Origin: Verrucomicrobiota bacterium
GTDB taxonomy: Bacteria > Verrucomicrobiota > Verrucomicrobiia > Verrucomicrobiales > Akkermansiaceae
NCBI GenBank assembly: GCA_026397695.1
Contig: JAPLUJ010000248.1
Location: 1-7,583 of the forward strand
DNA length: 7,583 nucleotides
Direction: 5' to 3'
Shown piece after piece: positions 5,971 through 7,583 of the stretch (position 1 is the stretch's first letter; each line of letters begins with the position of its first letter). The translations under genes and the position numbers were made by a program. The notes under the pieces were generated by a model. The model ran no database searches and had not been told where the DNA came from. It saw only the letters and a program-made list of their open reading frames with translations.

Positions 5971-7583
5971 TTAGAATTTCGCATTGACGTCGAACATAAG
6001 GATGTCGGTGCTGAGGGGTGGGCCGCAGATTTCATCGGAACTCATCCAGCGCAGGCCGAGACGCACTGCGGGCGAGAGGGCGAAGTTGGCCCCCAGGGTG
6101 AAGCCCTGGACATTGGTGCCGCCGCCGCCGAAGTCGGAGTCGGTGAAGCCGTCCACCACCGCGTCGGACTCGACATAGCGGTAGCCAAAGGCGGCCTGCC
6201 AGTCGCCGAAAGCATCAAGGGCCGGCTTGCCGACTTGTAAGGCGAGTATCCAGGCGTTGTCGCCCCCGTCGTAGGCGCCGGGTGCGGTGGTGGATCCGGG
6301 GCCGCGGTTGTTAACGGCGATGCTGTTGATGGCGGATTTGTCGAAGGCGAGGTTTTTGGTGTACTCGCCGAGGAGTGTGACGCGGATCGGATCAAAGCGA
6401 TCATATTCGAGTTTTCCGGTGAGCGTGAGGTTGCGGAACTCGGAGGCGAGGCCGTAGTATTGATATTGATATTTGGTGCCGAAGTCGTTGGCGGCGGTGG
6501 GCACGATGTCGCGCAGGGCCATATAGGTATTGCCGCGCTGGGCGAAGCCGGGGCGGGTGGTGTCGGTGTCGCCCGCGTCGCTGGCGGTGACCGGGGTGAA
6601 GGGCGAGGACAAGCGGCCCTCGATGTTGGTGAAATCGTAGTAGGCGATGCCGAACTTGGCCTTCAGGTCGTCGCTAATCTTCCAATCGATACCGAGTTGG
6701 GCGGCGGCGAGCCATTTGTCGGTGCTCTCGAATTTGGACGGCTGGTTGGAGGCGAAGTTGAAATCGGTGTTGTACACCGGAAAATAACCAGCCGTGAAGA
6801 AGGCCTTGACCTTGTCATTGATATCGACTTTCCCGCGCATCGCCAGGCCGTCGAAGCCGAGATCCTCGTCCCATTGGATTTCGGTTGCGAAAAACGGGTT
6901 GTCGAAGCGGCCCATCAGGAAGGTAAGTTCCTGACCGTCGCCCGGGCCGGCGTCGTAGCTGAGGAACGCGCGGTCTAACCAGATCTGGTATTTGGAGAAA
7001 TTGCCACCGTTGCCGCCGAGTGTCTGGTTGGGGGAAACGGGCGAGTTGCTGTCGCCGGTGGCGAGGCGGATGCCGCCGTTGAAGCCATCGCCGAGCAGGA
7101 TTTCGGTGCCGAGGCGGGCACGCAGGCGAGTGCGATGGCGGTCCTCGTTGACGTTGTATTGTGGTGAGAACTGGGTGCCTGAGGTGTCGAACGGGAGCCC
7201 GGTGTTGATGGCGTTGAAGTTCGGGAAAGCACCGGTATCGTCGTTGCCTGTGGGAAAGAAAGTGCCTTCATAGCGGCCACGCAGATCGCCGAAGGGGCGG
7301 AACTTCGAGGTCCACCCGGGGGGGGCGTTTTTGCCCCATTGTTCCTCGCGGGCCTGGGCCATGAGTTCCTGTTGGATCTGGTCGCGCATTTGCTTGCGCA
7401 CCACCTCGGGAATGTAGGTGACGCGCAGGTCATCGGCACCCGGCGCGGGTGTTAGGGCGGCGATGTCCGCTTGGGCGGCGGCTTTCTGCGCGGCGGCGGC
7501 GTCCGCCTCGGCCTGCTTGATCAACTCCGCCGCCTCGTCCTTGGTGAGGATGCCTTTCTGGACCAAGCGGTTGATCAGATTGA
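5971..7583 (-). CDS. Putative outer-membrane porin (Porin_5-like), 5' end missing
   Basis: This frame gives 536 residues and is open through the right edge, so start and signal peptide lie outside the window; the TTG at 7566 is internal (NLINR precedes it in frame). The visible N-terminus is a short helical segment (LVQKGILTKDEAAELI) followed by an Ala/Gln/Glu-rich, probably coiled or trimerising stretch to about residue 45. A linker with RKQMRDQIQQELMAQ comes next. From about residue 96 (FRPFGDLRGRYEG) the rest is alternating aromatic/polar beta-strand sequence typical of a barrel, with strand-like pieces such as RHRTRLRARLGTEILL and ELTFLMGRFDNPFF. It ends in FDVNAKF; a terminal Phe is the classic outer-membrane assembly signal. 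Expected role: diffusion channel in the outer membrane; substrate unknown. Its stop lies 7 nt before the likely start of the next gene, suggesting one operon. Family assignment is from recognition, not search. Confidence 0.88.
   Translation of the reverse strand, partial: NLINRLVQKGILTKDEAAELIKQAEADAAAAQKAAAQADIAALTPAPGADDLRVTYIPEVVRKQMRDQIQQELMAQAREEQWGKNAPPGWTSKFRPFGDLRGRYEGTFFPTGNDDTGAFPNFNAINTGLPFDTSGTQFSPQYNVNEDRHRTRLRARLGTEILLGDGFNGGIRLATGDSNSPVSPNQTLGGNGGNFSKYQIWLDRAFLSYDAGPGDGQELTFLMGRFDNPFFATEIQWDEDLGFDGLAMRGKVDINDKVKAFFTAGYFPVYNTDFNFASNQPSKFESTDKWLAAAQLGIDWKISDDLKAKFGIAYYDFTNIEGRLSSPFTPVTASDAGDTDTTRPGFAQRGNTYMALRDIVPTAANDFGTKYQYQYYGLASEFRNLTLTGKLEYDRFDPIRVTLLGEYTKNLAFDKSAINSIAVNNRGPGSTTAPGAYDGGDNAWILALQVGKPALDAFGDWQAAFGYRYVESDAVVDGFTDSDFGGGGTNVQGFTLGANFALSPAVRLGLRWMSSDEICGPPLSTDILMFDVNAKF

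Noticed and set aside
5151..5987. 278-codon plus-strand open frame opposite the coiled-coil gene
   Set aside because: It mirrors the minus-strand gene almost exactly; its Leu/Gly/Val-rich translation is what the complement of an Ala/Glu/Lys-rich GC-biased coiled coil gives. The minus product has a signal peptide, coiled coil and structured C-terminus.
7564..7566. TTG at 7566 as the porin start codon
   Set aside because: The frame continues upstream to the window edge with fitting residues (NLINR), and no signal peptide follows the TTG, so the real start is outside the window.

Overview
The window reads almost entirely on the minus strand and looks like part of a cell-surface operon of a GC-rich Gram-negative bacterium. 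The best fit is Verrucomicrobiota (Opitutaceae-like). This rests on my recognition of two families: a Porin_5-type 'putative porin' with a helical N-terminal leader of the form LVQKGILTKDEAAELI, and a very long haemagglutinin-type exoprotein with a DILRGGG/ANVRDTLARTTRAL N-terminus. No database search was possible, so the taxon is an inference.

Layout in transcription order (right to left). (1) 7583-5971: a putative outer-membrane porin whose 5' end lies outside the window. (2) 5963-5199: a signal-peptide-bearing coiled-coil protein of unknown function. Two direct copies of a palindromic 36-nt repeat lie in frame inside the n-region of its signal sequence. (3) 5191-5090: a possible 33-residue exported peptide or lipoprotein. 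(4) 5054 to beyond position 1: a giant filamentous-haemagglutinin-like protein with a two-partner-secretion (TPS) domain, split by one apparent extra base at 2472-2474. After the shift the second frame is open without a stop to the left edge and keeps the family's beta-helix sequence. In total about 1684 codons of this gene are visible and its 3' end is missing.

Gaps between genes are 7 nt (porin to coiled-coil), 7 nt (coiled-coil to small ORF) and 35 nt (small ORF to adhesin). I see no recognisable promoter or terminator between them, so co-transcription is likely. The proteins plausibly cooperate at the envelope as outer-membrane pore, periplasmic coiled-coil factor and secreted surface fibre; that link comes from gene order only. 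No TpsB (FhaC/ShlB) transporter, tRNA, rRNA, insertion sequence, CRISPR or phage gene is visible. Plus-strand open frames are antisense shadows of these genes.

The points most worth checking are the frameshift in the adhesin, a G10 tract in its coding strand at 55-64, the palindromic repeats inside a signal peptide, and the tiny exported ORF.
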